A program made the translations under genes and the position numbers. A stretch of DNA of 64,000 bases, taken from positions 4,216,001 to 4,280,000 of the forward strand of contig NC_005027.1 in the NCBI RefSeq assembly GCF_000196115.1, in the 5' to 3' direction. Positions 16,595-26,978 of this stretch are shown in pieces. Within the stretch, counting starts at the first letter, position 1. Every line of letters starts with the position of its first letter. Source of the stretch: Rhodopirellula baltica SH 1 (GTDB lineage: Bacteria; Planctomycetota; Planctomycetia; Pirellulales; Pirellulaceae). The notes below the pieces were generated by a model. It saw nothing but the letters and a program-made list of their open reading frames with translations. It searched no databases and was not told the DNA's origin.

Positions 16595-17323
16595 ATGGTA
16601 GATTCCAACGAGAAGAACTTTGGATTTGAAACAACGCAGTGGAGTTTGGTGCTTGCAGCTGGCGATCAGGTTGGGAAGTCACACAACGATCTGCTAAGCG
16701 ATCTGTGCCAACGATACTGGCGTCCACTCTATGGGTTTGCTCGCAGAAGTGGTCAATCAACGCAAGCCGCGGAGGACTCCGTTCAAGCGTTTTTTGTCCA
16801 TCTACTTTCGAGCGATGCCCTTTCGATTGCGGATCGGAAACGTGGACGTTTTCGCACGTTCCTGCTGTCTTCATTGCAAAATTTCATGCGAAACCAACAC
16901 GCGCGAGACAATGCCTTACGGCGTGGCGGTGGCCGGCGTTTGTTGAGCCTGGATGTGCGAGACGCGGAGGGCGCACTTATCGCTGAACCAGCTACGGCGA
17001 TATCACCTGAAGCGGAGTTTGAACGCCGCTGGGCTCTCACGGTCCTGGAAGAAGCGTTGAGTTTGCTCGCGAGGAAGTACGCTGCCCGTGGAAAACCCGA
17101 GTTATTTGATGTTTTGTCGACTTACCTGAGTTTGGAAAGTGGTCACGTCAAATACGAAGAGACCGCTAGTAAATTGGGCATGACACTCGGGGCCGTGAAG
17201 GTGGCTGTCCATCGGTTACGGCGAGAATATCGTGAGCAATTGCGACATGCCGTGGCGGCCACAGTTGAAGACGAGAACGATGTCACCGATGAGCTAGAAA
17301 CGCTGTTGAAGGCGATCTCCTAG
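16595..17323 (+). CDS. second ECF sigma factor, upstream of the RDD kinase
   Basis: The 242-residue protein begins FETTQWSLVLAAGD, a start seen in a planctomycete/Myxococcus group of ECF factors that accompany Ser/Thr kinases. Region 2 is at about 30-105 (RYWRPLYGFARRSGQSTQAAEDSVQAFF, RGRFRTFLLSSLQNF). Region 4 is at about 180-225 (YEETASKLGMTLGAVKVAVHRLRREYRE). A charged C-terminal tail of about 15 residues follows. It lies 95 bases after the first sigma gene and 124 bases before the kinase gene on the same strand, which suggests a sigma-kinase module. No Shine-Dalgarno is evident before ATG 16595. Confidence 0.88.
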   Translation: MVDSNEKNFGFETTQWSLVLAAGDQVGKSHNDLLSDLCQRYWRPLYGFARRSGQSTQAAEDSVQAFFVHLLSSDALSIADRKRGRFRTFLLSSLQNFMRNQHARDNALRRGGGRRLLSLDVRDAEGALIAEPATAISPEAEFERRWALTVLEEALSLLARKYAARGKPELFDVLSTYLSLESGHVKYEETASKLGMTLGAVKVAVHRLRREYREQLRHAVAATVEDENDVTDELETLLKAIS

Positions 17324-17447
17324 GTTTAGCTCCTCAGCGATAGAAGAACCTCAATGACTCGCTCGAAGAAAACCGTCCAATTTACTGTAACCATCTGTCC
17401 GTTTTTCGTTACCAACTCCTGAGCCAGCCTTTTCAACAGGAGTTTGG

Positions 17448-20400
17448 ATGATGAACAACCGTGACGACTACAGCGGCCGGTGTCCGCAATGTGGCAAGGA
17501 ACTGACAGTGGCGGCAGGGCAATTGGCGTGCCCCGCCTGCATGATGCGGTTAGCGATGCAGCCAACGCCGTCCGAGGTTGCTGCTCCCACACTCGACGTC
17601 ACCCAGTCAGTCGTGCTCGGTGTCGGATCGAGTGACGACATTGAATTTCCCGATCTAGTCCCTGACCAAGCATTTGGTGACTATCAAATCGTGGGCCGAC
17701 TCGGGCACGGTGGCATGGGAGTGGTCTATGAAGCCGATCACATACCGACCTCTCGACGAGTGGCCTTGAAGGTGATGGGACACTCACTCGAAGATCGTGA
17801 CTCACGTGCCAGGTTTCTTCGCGAAGGACGTCTGGCCGCATCGATCAATCACCCCAACACCGTTTACGTTTATGGAACTGATGAGATCGAAGGTCGACCA
17901 ACGATCAGTATGGAACTGGTTCGTGGCGGCACACTTCACCAATTTGTCAAAGCCAACGGTCCATTCCAACCAAAAGCCGCCGTTGATGTGATCCTGCAGG
18001 TCATCGACGGGATGGACGCGGCCTATGATGCAGGCATCCTGCATCGCGATATCAAACCAAACAATTGCTTCGTCGATGAAGATGGGCACGTCAAGATTGG
18101 CGACTTTGGATTGTCTATCACCGCGGTGGGGCGTGATTTACCGGCTGGCTCGGAACTGGCCCAAACGCAAACTGAGATCACACAAGTTGGCACGTTCCTA
18201 GGCACGCCGGCCTATGCCTCGCCAGAACAATTACGCGGCGAACCTCTTGATCACCGCAGCGATATCTACGCGATCGGTGTCACAATGTACTACTTGGTGA
18301 CCGGAAAAGTTCCATTCGCCGCTGACAACATGGTGCAACTGCTTGCCCGTGTGCTCGACAACGCGGCGCCATCGCTTCGTGATTCTGGACTGGAAGCCCA
18401 TACGGAACTGGATCGTGTCATCGCCAAGTGCTTGAAGAAAGCACCGGGAGATCGTTTCGCCAGCTACGACGAACTACGCACGGCGTTGCTGCCCCTAAGT
18501 TCACGAGTACCAACACCAGCAACGCTGGGCAGTCGCACGTTGGCGGCAGTGTTGGACTACCTCGTCTTAGCAATCGTGTTGACTCCGATCAGCTTGTTCC
18601 TGTTTTCAAGCCAAGCATCGGTAGCCCAGGGCGAGCCGTTTCCTGGGTTCAGTGCGGTGATTGCATCTGTGTTTGGGATATCAACCCAATTCTTCTATTT
18701 CGCACTAAGCGAATGGCGCTACGGGAAAACGCTTGGCAAGCGACTCTTGGGATTGCAGGTCGTCCAAGCAGGTGGTCGTCCCACGCTCGCAACCGCAGCC
18801 ATGCGTTCGTTGCTGTTTACGATTCCACCAGTTCTTCCAGGACACATCGGTCGTTATGCGTTGGGCGACGTGCTATTCAATCCTGTCACGTCCTTCGGCA
18901 CGTTTGCTGTTGCACTGCTGCTGGGTTGGGCTCACTACCTGATCTTGGCGGGCATGTTCCTGACCGCTCGAGCACGCAATGGCAATGCGGCCATCCATGA
19001 CCTGATTACGGGAACGCGTGTTGTGGAAAAGATGAATATTGTCATCGAAAAGCCACGTTCAGATGCTGGCGAATCATTCGATCGCGGATCCGGCACGGAA
19101 AAGATCGGCCCCTACCACGTCCTGCAGTCGCTTGGCCGGACCGACCAGGGGGAACTGTTGCTCGGGTACGACACCACGTTGCTTCGCCGAATCTGGTTGC
19201 ACGTTCGACCGAGTGGTGCTTCGCCTCTGACATCGATGCAAAAAAACTCGAGTCGCCCCTGTGTTCTGCGATGGCTGGGTGGACAAGCCGAACCAACGCA
19301 AACCTGGGACGCCTTTGAAGCCCTTTCAGGTTGGTCGATCGCCGACGAAGAATCAAAATCACTTTCATGGTCGACTGCCAAGAACGTGCTTCGACAACTT
19401 GTAGATGAGTTTTCCGCCAGCTCGCAAGCGGACGATCAAACAAGATCTTTGTCAATCAATCAAGTGTGGGTGACACAAACCGGCCACGTCAAACTGCTGC
19501 CGTTTGGAATGGTCGATCCATCGGAAGGCGAAAAAGTGAGGCAGCCGGAATCATCAGCTGAACTGACAACACAACTGCAAAGCACAGATGATTCCGCCTG
19601 GTTAAGCACGCTGTCCAACGTCGCAAGCTTATTTGCCGACCGCTATCGCACGACGCAATCCAGCAGTCACGCGATGTCGCTTTCCGAAGCAAAATTGATT
19701 GGCGAACTACAGCATGCCTCTTCCCTCACATCGGTGACGAAGACTTTGAGTGCCCTGCTCACGAAACGGCCAATCCGCGTTTCCAATCGAGTCGCTGGCA
19801 TGATCGCGGCAACCCTTGTGTTGCCGATGTTCACGATTTTGTCGAGCGTGATGATGACAGTCGTCGTCCAGCAACAAGAGGCATCGATGCCCGAAGCACG
19901 CGAGTTGCAGGAGGTGTTGGCTCTGACCGCACAAGAACGCGGAGCAGGCCAACCAGACAAAACGTTGCGTCTAAACGCTTTGAAAACGTACGCCAAAGCC
20001 AACTACGAACACCTGATACACGATGACGAGGTCATGCTATCGGTCTATGGTCAAATTTTGTTCGCGGCGCACCGAACAACGCTGAACGAGATTGATGCCT
20101 TACCCGAACTTAGTGAATCGGAAATCGAATCGGCAGAAGCCTTGGTCGCAGAGATCCGATCATCTCATGACGAACTGCCTCGCCTAGGAAATGAGTTCAT
20201 CGGACTCGGCGGCGGTGTTTTTTGGGCAACCCTGACGTGGTTGGAACTGATTTGGGTGCCAAGCATGGTGACCGGGCTACTCTTTCGAGGCGGAATGATC
20301 CTACGACTGTTCGGCTTAGCGGTCGTCAACAAACGAGGCGAACTCGCCTCCGGGTTGCGAGTCTTCATTCGCATGTTTGCGACAGGTTTCACTCCCGCCT

Positions 20401-20582
20401 GTGTGCTGATATTGCTTTGGACTTGGCGAGGCGAAGTCAGTGCTCTTTGGCCGATTGAAACGGTACAACGATTCTCAGCAGCCGGCACCGTAATCACGGT
20501 CTGTCTCGCGATCGTGATTTACCGAAGCCGTCGCCGTTTGTTCAGCGACCGTTTTGCCGGCACCTACTTGGTCGCTCGCTAA
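17448..20582 (+). CDS. Ser/Thr kinase with zinc ribbon and two RDD-like membrane regions
   Basis: The 1044-residue protein starts with a zinc ribbon (C12, C15, C28, C31). The kinase spans about 79-350: GHGGMGVV at 86-93, K108, HRDIKPNN at 199-206, intact DFG at 219-221, SPE at 258-260. An RDD-type membrane domain follows at about 360-525 (GSRTLAAVLDYLVLA, SEWRYGKTLGKRLLGL, ITGTRVVEKM). Residues 550-770 begin GPYHVLQSLGRTDQGELLLGYD, like a second kinase lobe without a recognisable HRD or DFG, so possibly a pseudokinase. A helix at about 780-810 and a second RDD-like region at about 920-1044 end the protein. The start has CAGGAG upstream. It sits after an ECF factor and is probably its signalling partner. 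Confidence 0.87.
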   Translation: MMNNRDDYSGRCPQCGKELTVAAGQLACPACMMRLAMQPTPSEVAAPTLDVTQSVVLGVGSSDDIEFPDLVPDQAFGDYQIVGRLGHGGMGVVYEADHIPTSRRVALKVMGHSLEDRDSRARFLREGRLAASINHPNTVYVYGTDEIEGRPTISMELVRGGTLHQFVKANGPFQPKAAVDVILQVIDGMDAAYDAGILHRDIKPNNCFVDEDGHVKIGDFGLSITAVGRDLPAGSELAQTQTEITQVGTFLGTPAYASPEQLRGEPLDHRSDIYAIGVTMYYLVTGKVPFAADNMVQLLARVLDNAAPSLRDSGLEAHTELDRVIAKCLKKAPGDRFASYDELRTALLPLSSRVPTPATLGSRTLAAVLDYLVLAIVLTPISLFLFSSQASVAQGEPFPGFSAVIASVFGISTQFFYFALSEWRYGKTLGKRLLGLQVVQAGGRPTLATAAMRSLLFTIPPVLPGHIGRYALGDVLFNPVTSFGTFAVALLLGWAHYLILAGMFLTARARNGNAAIHDLITGTRVVEKMNIVIEKPRSDAGESFDRGSGTEKIGPYHVLQSLGRTDQGELLLGYDTTLLRRIWLHVRPSGASPLTSMQKNSSRPCVLRWLGGQAEPTQTWDAFEALSGWSIADEESKSLSWSTAKNVLRQLVDEFSASSQADDQTRSLSINQVWVTQTGHVKLLPFGMVDPSEGEKVRQPESSAELTTQLQSTDDSAWLSTLSNVASLFADRYRTTQSSSHAMSLSEAKLIGELQHASSLTSVTKTLSALLTKRPIRVSNRVAGMIAATLVLPMFTILSSVMMTVVVQQQEASMPEARELQEVLALTAQERGAGQPDKTLRLNALKTYAKANYEHLIHDDEVMLSVYGQILFAAHRTTLNEIDALPELSESEIESAEALVAEIRSSHDELPRLGNEFIGLGGGVFWATLTWLELIWVPSMVTGLLFRGGMILRLFGLAVVNKRGELASGLRVFIRMFATGFTPACVLILLWTWRGEVSALWPIETVQRFSAAGTVITVCLAIVIYRSRRRLFSDRFAGTYLVAR

Positions 20583-20629
20583 TTGCAATGTCCACCAAAC
20601 CACCTGCCCGGCCTCAAGAGGCCTATCAT

Positions 20630-21070
20630 TCAGCCAGCCGAAACATATGGCCGTGTGGTCAGCAGTTCGAATTTTGCGTGTTTACCATCTACCACCATCA
20701 TCCATTCAGACTCGAGTCGGTTGTCTAGGTCAGGAACGCGAAGTAGGGCAGTGGTGTACCAACCGAAGCTCCACCGTAGTGACCGTCGTAACGGGCGGAC
20801 GAGCGGATGACCATCAATTGCATTCAGAAAAAGCACATCCGACAGTTCAGATCGCAATTCTTCGGGTGGCTGCACAAACTCGCTGTCAACCTCATTGGAC
20901 GCTCGGTCAAAATAGCGAAACGGCTCGCTCCGCTCAGAGCAGAAATCAACTTTGGTAGCGTTTGCTCGATGAGCCCAGATCAGCACCGTGCCAAGCACCT
21001 GCATCCGGTATCGCCATTGACGATGCGACCGCGTCGTACCACGTACAGGATCCAAACGCAGGGTTCTCAT
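20630..21070 (-). CDS. doubtful hypothetical protein
   Basis: A 146-residue minus-strand frame. Its latter part (from MQVLGTVLIWAHRAN onward) has protein-like composition, with SEFVQPPEELRSELSDVLFL, LDNRLESEWMMVV and similar stretches. The first 22 residues are very arginine-rich and resemble read-through of non-coding DNA, so a shorter start is possible. No family is recognised. It may also be a decayed gene: another frame (20946-21221) overlaps its 5' end and looks equally protein-like at its start. The neighbourhood (20.6-22.7 kb) is poorly coding. Confidence 0.3.
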   Translation of the reverse strand: MRTLRLDPVRGTTRSHRQWRYRMQVLGTVLIWAHRANATKVDFCSERSEPFRYFDRASNEVDSEFVQPPEELRSELSDVLFLNAIDGHPLVRPLRRSLRWSFGWYTTALLRVPDLDNRLESEWMMVVDGKHAKFELLTTRPYVSAG

Positions 21071-21339
21071 AACACAAATACCAAGTTGAATGCTTCAAAA
21101 ACCATACCGGAGTTGACCAGCCACCGTCGGCTATCGCAGACAGCAGAGCAATGGCCTTCGGTTTTCGATTTGCAAACTCGAGCAGCGCCAACAGAATTAA
21201 AACGGCGTCCTCGTTTGCCATCAGACATCATCCAGCAAGCTTCACGTCGCCTCGCGCTTGAGCACTGCCGATTGCGTTGATTGCTACGAGCACATCCTGG
21301 CAACCAACGAAACAAGCAAATCGCGTTTGGAATGCGAAT

Positions 21340-21714
21340 TCAAGGGACAACGCCGAGTTCAAGAAGCGTCCAGAACAAACCGCCAGAACCCAAAGCAACG
21401 AGATTGATTGCGGTGGCCAACCGCGGTCGCCGTATCCAGTAAAGCCAGCACGAGCACGCCCAACAACTGCCAAGCAAAGCGAAACCAACCGCGACAGTCA
21501 GCCCTTTGGCAATTTCTACATTGTAGCCCTGTCGCTGTGCCATATTGAATGACTCAATCAAAACCAGCAGAGCGAGGCCAATGCTTGCTACCCCGAAGAT
21601 GCTTGCCAGCAGCAAGAGTAATGGGTGTCGACTCGGCGTCAGCCGCTTCGCACCATCGCAATGAATTGGCGAATCGTAGGGATTCAATTCGACCGGTCGA
21701 TTTTGGGAAGACAT
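21340..21714 (-). CDS. small membrane protein with NPYxSP N-terminus
   Basis: The 124-residue protein carries LNPYDSP close to its N-terminus, a motif typical of many small planctomycete membrane proteins. Three hydrophobic helices follow, at about 30-50, 65-88 and 97-118 (LLLLLASIFGVASIGLALL, LTVAVGFALLGSCWAC, AINLVALGSGGLFWTLL). It has no recognised domain or catalytic residue. ATG 21714 is chosen over a TTG two codons upstream. The function is unknown. Confidence 0.65.
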   Translation of the reverse strand: MSSQNRPVELNPYDSPIHCDGAKRLTPSRHPLLLLLASIFGVASIGLALLVLIESFNMAQRQGYNVEIAKGLTVAVGFALLGSCWACSCWLYWIRRPRLATAINLVALGSGGLFWTLLELGVVP

Positions 21715-21918
21715 CGACAACCCCGACTAGACAATGGCCAGTTTTCCTTGAAGGTGAAAGCCGACTTGATTGAAAAAGAAAGCCGCCGCAACCACCGTTC
21801 GTCGCACATGCGTTGCGGTGTGCTCCCATTGAATCGACGAAGGCCACCGTACCCATAATTCTAAGGTGCCAAACCGACGGGATGTGCGGTCCAGGGAACA
21901 ACGCTCCGAACATGCACG

Positions 21919-22374
21919 CTATTTGGCATCACTAGAACGCGAAGCCAACCTCGCGTACCACCCACCCAAGTACCCGAAGACGCACGCGAAAAACAATTGC
22001 CCCAACGGCATGACTGACAGAGCATTCGCTTGCCGTAGTGCAGAATCCGACTCCGGAGAGATGCCAAATACATATGCAGGCCTGAGCATGTACTGCAAAA
22101 GCTCTGTGGTAGGCAGGATTCCACCCCGAGCGGCATATTCCGTACTGCCGACGGCGATCGTGGTTCCGAGGTAGACAAGAGACGGCAGTAAAAAGCCAAT
22201 TGCAAACGAGCGTCGCCGAGGCGACGCAACAAACGCATCAATGGCGATTGCGTTCAAAAGCATGATCACCATTATCAAAGCAACCCATGATATAGGTGGA
22301 CCAAACATCACACCGGCAAGGGCAAGTCCAACCAATGTGGGTAGCATCAAAAGTTCACGGATTGAGAGACTCAT
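21919..22374 (-). CDS. small membrane protein with SIREL N-terminus
   Basis: The protein (151 residues from ATG 22374) begins MSLSIRELLMLPTLVGLAL. This fits the SIRDLL/SIRELL leader followed by a hydrophobic helix that recurs in planctomycete membrane proteins. Further helices are at about 30-48, 57-76 and 120-140. The start is set at 22374 because GAGG lies six bases upstream; ATG 22386 is the alternative, four codons longer. It lies on the same strand as the NPYxSP protein, about 200 bases upstream. No function is known. Confidence 0.65.
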   Translation of the reverse strand: MSLSIRELLMLPTLVGLALAGVMFGPPISWVALIMVIMLLNAIAIDAFVASPRRRSFAIGFLLPSLVYLGTTIAVGSTEYAARGGILPTTELLQYMLRPAYVFGISPESDSALRQANALSVMPLGQLFFACVFGYLGGWYARLASRSSDAK

Positions 22375-22386
22375 GCTTAACCTCAT

Positions 22387-22702
22387 GTGCTACCCGAGAC
22401 GGAGTTTCGCTTCGTGGACAACTGGCCGGCATCAGTCGACGGGAATGGCCGTCATTTCATTTTCAGACAACGCATCCCCTCCTTCGCTTGCATGTCATGG
22501 CTGTCCGTCCACATGTTCTTCCAATCCGTTGCAAGCACATTCCAGTCGATTGGATCAGGCAGGGCATCGATCCTAAATCATCTTATCAATTTACACGCCA
22601 GGACGGCATATAACACAAGCCGCTTCGTTCAGATCGCACGAAAGAGAATTGCTATTGCACGCTGAAGGAAAATCGCCATTCCGACGGCGATCATGATTCG
22701 GA
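22387..22702. other. intergenic region, nothing recognised
   Basis: A plus-strand frame of 92 residues (22387-22665) has no Shine-Dalgarno and no domain. It is treated as chance. No tRNA or strong hairpin was seen. Confidence 0.5.
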
Positions 22703-24895
22703 TCATTCCGCGAAACCGCGTTTGCGGAGCAAGGCTTCTGTATCGACATCTCGACCGCGGAAATTGCGGTAGGTTTCGACGGGGTCAATCGTGTCGCCGA
22801 CGCTGAGAATGTGATCGAACAACTTCGCGGCGGTTTCCTCGTCAAAGAAGCTTCCGGCCTCAACGAACATCTCCGCCGCATCCGCCGTTAGCGCGTCGCT
22901 CCAAAGGTAGCTGTAGTAACCGGCCGAGTAAGCGTCGCTGCTGAACAGGTGACTGAAGTGAGGCAGACGGTGACGCATCGGCAATTCGTCTGGCATGCCG
23001 ATTTCTGCGAGTGCCGACTTTTCAAACTCACTGATATCAATGTCGCCAGCCTGCAACTGATGCAGCTTCATGTCCAGGATCGCACAAGCGAGATACTCAA
23101 CGGTTTCGAACCCGCTGTTGAACTTTGACGAAGCTTCGATCTTGTCGAGCAATTCCTTCGGCATGGGCTCGCCCGTCTCGTAGTGCGTCGCGTAGCGAGT
23201 CAACACTTCAGGAGTCGACAACCAATGCTCCAGCACCTGCGACGGGAACTCAACGAAGTCACGAGCCACGTTGGTGCCGGACTGCGATGGGTAATGCACG
23301 CGACTAGAAAGCCCATGCAGAGCATGCCCAAATTCGTGGAACAGTGTGGTCGCATCGTCCCAAGAAATCAAAACTGGCTTGCCGTCCGCAGCGGGAACAA
23401 AGTTGCTGTTGTTTGAAACGATGGGTGTTCGAACAGGAACGTCCGCGGAGGCGGGATCAAGATCCCATCCCGATTGGCCTCGGTAATCCATCATCCATGC
23501 GCCGCTACGTTTGCCTTCGCGAGCGAACGGGTCGAGATAAAACAGTCCCACATGGCTTCCGTCGGACTTCTGCACCACTTCGTAAACGGTGACATCGGGA
23601 TGGAAGACCGGCAAGTTGCCGATCGGACGGAACTGGAAACCGAACAATTCGTCCGCACACCACATCATCGCTTCGACCAAACGATCGAGCTGCAAATAGG
23701 GACGAACTTCCGCCATGTCCAAGTCGTATTTTTTCGCCCGGACTTTCTCGGCGTAGTAGCGATAATCCCACGGTTCGATTTTGATCTTCGGTTTGCCAGC
23801 CGCTTCCATCTCGGCGTCCGCAATCGCTTGCATGTCCGCCACTTCGGTCGCGACACGCTGCACAGCGTGAGGCCAGACTTTCATCATCAAATCCATTGCA
23901 CGGTCGGGGGTACCCGCCATCGTGGATTCCATGCGCCAATGGGCGTGGGTTGGATACCCGAGCAACTTGGCTCGCGCCGCTCGCAGGTTCAGGATTTCGC
24001 GAATGATGCCTTTGTTGTCGTATTGATCGTTGTTGTCACTGCGGAAGTAATAGTTTCGCCAAACCTCTTCCCGAAGCTCACGATCGTCGGCATTGGTCAA
24101 GAACGGGTCCATGGACGAACGCGTGTTGGTGACGGCCCACTTGGCCTTGCCACCCTTTTCTTCAGCCGCGACCGCCATTGCGTCGCGAGTCGATTGGGGC
24201 ACACCGGACAATCGCGACTCATCATCAATCCAAGTGACGTGTCCCTTTTCTTCTTCGAGAACGTTCTGGTTGAAGTCTGTGAACAACCGAGCCAATCGAG
24301 TGTTGATCTGGGACAATTTTGATTTGTCCTCAGGACTCAACCGAGCCCCTCGGCGAACAAAACTTTTGAACGTTTCATCGAGCAGACGTTTTGCATCGTC
24401 GTCCAGCGTCGCAGTCTTCTTCTCAAAAACGTCATCGTGAATCGCTTCGATCCGAGCGAACAACGCTGCGTTTTGGGTGACGGAGTCAGAATAAGCCGCC
24501 AGCTTCGGCGTGATGCTGCGTTCCAAATCCGGGATCGGCCCGAGATTTAGGTTACCGGCATGAACATCGAACAACACCTCGACCCGGTGCAGGGCTTCGC
24601 CGACCGTTTCCATCGCGAGAATGGTGTTCTCGAACGTGGGCGGTGCGGACTGATTGGCGATTTGGTTGATCTCCTTTTCAGCCTGCTCAATCGCGGCGTC
24701 GAAGGCGGCATCAAATTCATCAACACGAACTTCATTCCATGGCGGCACTCCGCCATGCGGTCCCAACCAGGGTTTCAGAAGCGGTGAGGAGGACAGAAGA
24801 GATTGCGAGCTGTTCACGGAAGATTCTTGTGAATAGGAAGGTTGGACCAACACGATCACGGCAAGGAAGCTTGCCGGAACAACACACCATCTCAT
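22703..24895 (-). CDS. M3-family oligopeptidase, exported
   Basis: A thimet-oligopeptidase/Dcp-type zinc metallopeptidase of 730 residues. The zinc motif HEFGH is at 520-524, followed by the downstream glutamate region ([13 protein letters not shown]). Other family blocks are visible, such as [19 protein letters not shown] and [18 protein letters not shown] signal peptide (residues 1-22, to PSYSQ) indicates export, unlike the cytoplasmic E. coli enzymes. It cuts short peptides. The start is ATG 24895, decided by its four-base overlap (ATGA) with the stop of cysNC. The coupling is clear in the DNA, but a functional link to sulfate activation is not obvious. Confidence 0.92.
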   Translation of the reverse strand: MRWCVVPASFLAVIVLVQPSYSQESSVNSSQSLLSSSPLLKPWLGPHGGVPPWNEVRVDEFDAAFDAAIEQAEKEINQIANQSAPPTFENTILAMETVGEALHRVEVLFDVHAGNLNLGPIPDLERSITPKLAAYSDSVTQNAALFARIEAIHDDVFEKKTATLDDDAKRLLDETFKSFVRRGARLSPEDKSKLSQINTRLARLFTDFNQNVLEEEKGHVTWIDDESRLSGVPQSTRDAMAVAAEEKGGKAKWAVTNTRSSMDPFLTNADDRELREEVWRNYYFRSDNNDQYDNKGIIREILNLRAARAKLLGYPTHAHWRMESTMAGTPDRAMDLMMKVWPHAVQRVATEVADMQAIADAEMEAAGKPKIKIEPWDYRYYAEKVRAKKYDLDMAEVRPYLQLDRLVEAMMWCADELFGFQFRPIGNLPVFHPDVTVYEVVQKSDGSHVGLFYLDPFAREGKRSGAWMMDYRGQSGWDLDPASADVPVRTPIVSNNSNFVPAADGKPVLISWDDATTLFHEFGHALHGLSSRVHYPSQSGTNVARDFVEFPSQVLEHWLSTPEVLTRYATHYETGEPMPKELLDKIEASSKFNSGFETVEYLACAILDMKLHQLQAGDIDISEFEKSALAEIGMPDELPMRHRLPHFSHLFSSDAYSAGYYSYLWSDALTADAAEMFVEAGSFFDEETAAKLFDHILSVGDTIDPVETYRNFRGRDVDTEALLRKRGFAE

Positions 24896-26835
24896 TTGAT
24901 GAACCCTTTTAATTTCAGAAGTTCCACCACCGCATCCGCACATTCGGCGATGGAAGTGGTGGAGGCATCGACGGCCAAATCTGGATTGGTCGGAACGTCG
25001 TATTTCGCAGTCACGCCAGGGAAGTTGGACAACTCACCCGCATCTGCCTTGGCATATTGTCCCTTTGTGTCACGCTCGCGGCAAACGTCCAAAGGAGTTG
25101 CCACGTGCACGACCAAGAACTGATCTTCACCGATCAACTTGCCGACTTTTTGACGCACATCATCAGACGGTGCCACCAAAGACGCCAAGCAAATCAGCCC
25201 CGCGTCGTTCAGGGTATGAGCCAAGTGACCGCTACGACGCAAGTTCTCGCTGCGATCGTCCGCGCTGAAGCCCAAGTCTCGGCTTAGTCCGCGACGAACA
25301 AATTCGCCATCGACCACGGCAACCGATCGTCCCGCGTCGAACAACTTGCGCTCAACCGCCCGAGCGATCGAAGTCTTGCCGCTGCCGGTCAGACCGGTCA
25401 ACAACACCGTGGCGGGTTTCTGACCAAATCGAGCCGCTCGCTCTTCCGTGGTAACGGTCGACAGTGCATCCGATGAATCATCGGTGGAGACTTCATCATC
25501 CCAAACGGATTTGTGACTTCCGGTCGTCCCGCGATCCAAAATCATGCCCGCAGCGACCGTCGCATTGGTGATGCGGTCGACCAAAATGATCGCTCCCGTC
25601 GTTCGGTTGCGACGGTATGGGTCGTGGTGGATTGGCGCGGACAACGACAATCGAACCCGTCCGATTTCATTCAGTTCCAACGTCGGTGCTGGCATGCGAT
25701 GCAGATCGTTGACGTCAACTTTGTAAGCCAACGTCTCGACATTCCCGGGAACCGTTTGCGTGGAGTGTTTGACCAAGTAGGTTTTGCCAGGAACCATCGC
25801 TTCTTCGTTCATCCAAACCAACATCGCTTCGACGTCGGACTCACTTCGCGGTAGGTTGCCACTGCGGACGATCATGTCGCCGCGACTGGCGTCGATTTCA
25901 TCTTCCAACGTCAGCGTGACTGCCAGCGGTGCGTAGGCTTCATCCAAGTTGCCGTCGTAGGTGACGATCTCTTTGACCTTGGACTTTTGACGGCTTGGCA
26001 GAACCGTGATCTCTTCGCCTTTGCGAATGATTCCCGACGCGATCGTTCCACAGAAACCGCGGAAGTTAAGATTGGGACGATTGACCAATTGAACCGGCAA
26101 TCGGAAGTCTTGCAGGTTGCGGTCCGAACCGATGTAGACCGTTTCAAGGAAGTTCATCAGCGTGCTGCCGGTGTACCACGGCATGTTCTCGCTGCGGTCA
26201 ACCAAGTTGTCGCCGTTGAGCGCACTGATTGGAATGAAATGTAGATCGGGCAAATCCAAACGTGTCGCGAAACTGCGATAGTCGTCGCAGATTTCGTTGA
26301 AGCGATCTTCGCTGTAGTCGACACCATCGATGTCCATTTTGTTGACTGCCACGACCACATGGCGAATACCCAACAAAGACACGATGAACGAGTGACGACG
26401 GGTTTGAGTCAGAACGCCATGCCGGGCATCGATCAAGATGATCGCCAGGTCAGCGCTACTGGCACCGGTCGCCATGTTGCGAGTGTATTGTTCGTGACCA
26501 GGCGTGTCCGCGATGATGAATTTGCGTTTCGCGGTGCTGAAGTAGCGGTACGCAACATCGATCGTGATGCCTTGTTCACGTTCTTCTTTCAGCCCGTCCA
26601 TGAACAACGACGGGTCGAATCCACCAGCCACGCTGCCTTGGCGAACCGAGTCACTTTGGACTTTTGCCAATTCGTCTTCGTAGACCAGCTTGGAATCATA
26701 AAGCAGACGGCCAATCAACGTGCTCTTGCCATCGTCCACGCTGCCGCAGGTGATGAAACGCAGCAATTGCTTTTGCTCATGCTGCTTCAGATAAGCATCG
26801 ATGTCGGTAGCGATCAGATCAGATTGATGGCTCAT
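24892..26835 (-). CDS. cysNC: bifunctional sulfate adenylyltransferase subunit 1/APS kinase
   Basis: CysN is the GTPase subunit of ATP sulfurylase and CysC phosphorylates APS to PAPS. The fused protein has 647 residues. The GTPase part carries GSVDDGKST at 31-39, DTPGH at 110-114 and NKMD at 165-168, then two beta-barrel domains. A linker at about 445-465 leads to the APS kinase with P-loop GLTGSGKT at 481-488, [15 protein letters not shown], and [13 protein letters not shown]. All catalytic motifs are present, so both activities are expected. cysD lies 143 bases upstream on the same strand. The stop overlaps the start of the M3 peptidase. Confidence 0.96.
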   Translation of the reverse strand: MSHQSDLIATDIDAYLKQHEQKQLLRFITCGSVDDGKSTLIGRLLYDSKLVYEDELAKVQSDSVRQGSVAGGFDPSLFMDGLKEEREQGITIDVAYRYFSTAKRKFIIADTPGHEQYTRNMATGASSADLAIILIDARHGVLTQTRRHSFIVSLLGIRHVVVAVNKMDIDGVDYSEDRFNEICDDYRSFATRLDLPDLHFIPISALNGDNLVDRSENMPWYTGSTLMNFLETVYIGSDRNLQDFRLPVQLVNRPNLNFRGFCGTIASGIIRKGEEITVLPSRQKSKVKEIVTYDGNLDEAYAPLAVTLTLEDEIDASRGDMIVRSGNLPRSESDVEAMLVWMNEEAMVPGKTYLVKHSTQTVPGNVETLAYKVDVNDLHRMPAPTLELNEIGRVRLSLSAPIHHDPYRRNRTTGAIILVDRITNATVAAGMILDRGTTGSHKSVWDDEVSTDDSSDALSTVTTEERAARFGQKPATVLLTGLTGSGKTSIARAVERKLFDAGRSVAVVDGEFVRRGLSRDLGFSADDRSENLRRSGHLAHTLNDAGLICLASLVAPSDDVRQKVGKLIGEDQFLVVHVATPLDVCRERDTKGQYAKADAGELSNFPGVTAKYDVPTNPDLAVDASTTSIAECADAVVELLKLKGFIK

Positions 26836-26978
26836 GAAAGTGTCTCAGTATTTCAGTGTCGCAGGGCCACAGGTTGGCAAATGGACGGGTGCATCGGAAA
26901 GCAAATCGAAGTGATTTAGGAGCAAGTGGCATCGGCGCAGACCTGTGGTTCTGTGCCTCTGTTTCCCTTTCAACCTTC

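Noticed and set aside
20610..20623. GGCCTC/GAGGCC palindrome after the RDD kinase
   Set aside because: Six-base arms with a 2-base loop and no T-run; not a convincing terminator.
23474..24322. 282-residue plus-strand frame opposite the M3 peptidase
   Set aside because: Phe/Val/Arg-rich antisense shadow; the peptidase motifs on the minus strand are certain.
26867..26948. inverted repeat CCACAGGT/ACCTGTGG between cysD and cysNC
   Set aside because: The arms are 66 bases apart with nothing around them; too weak to call an element.
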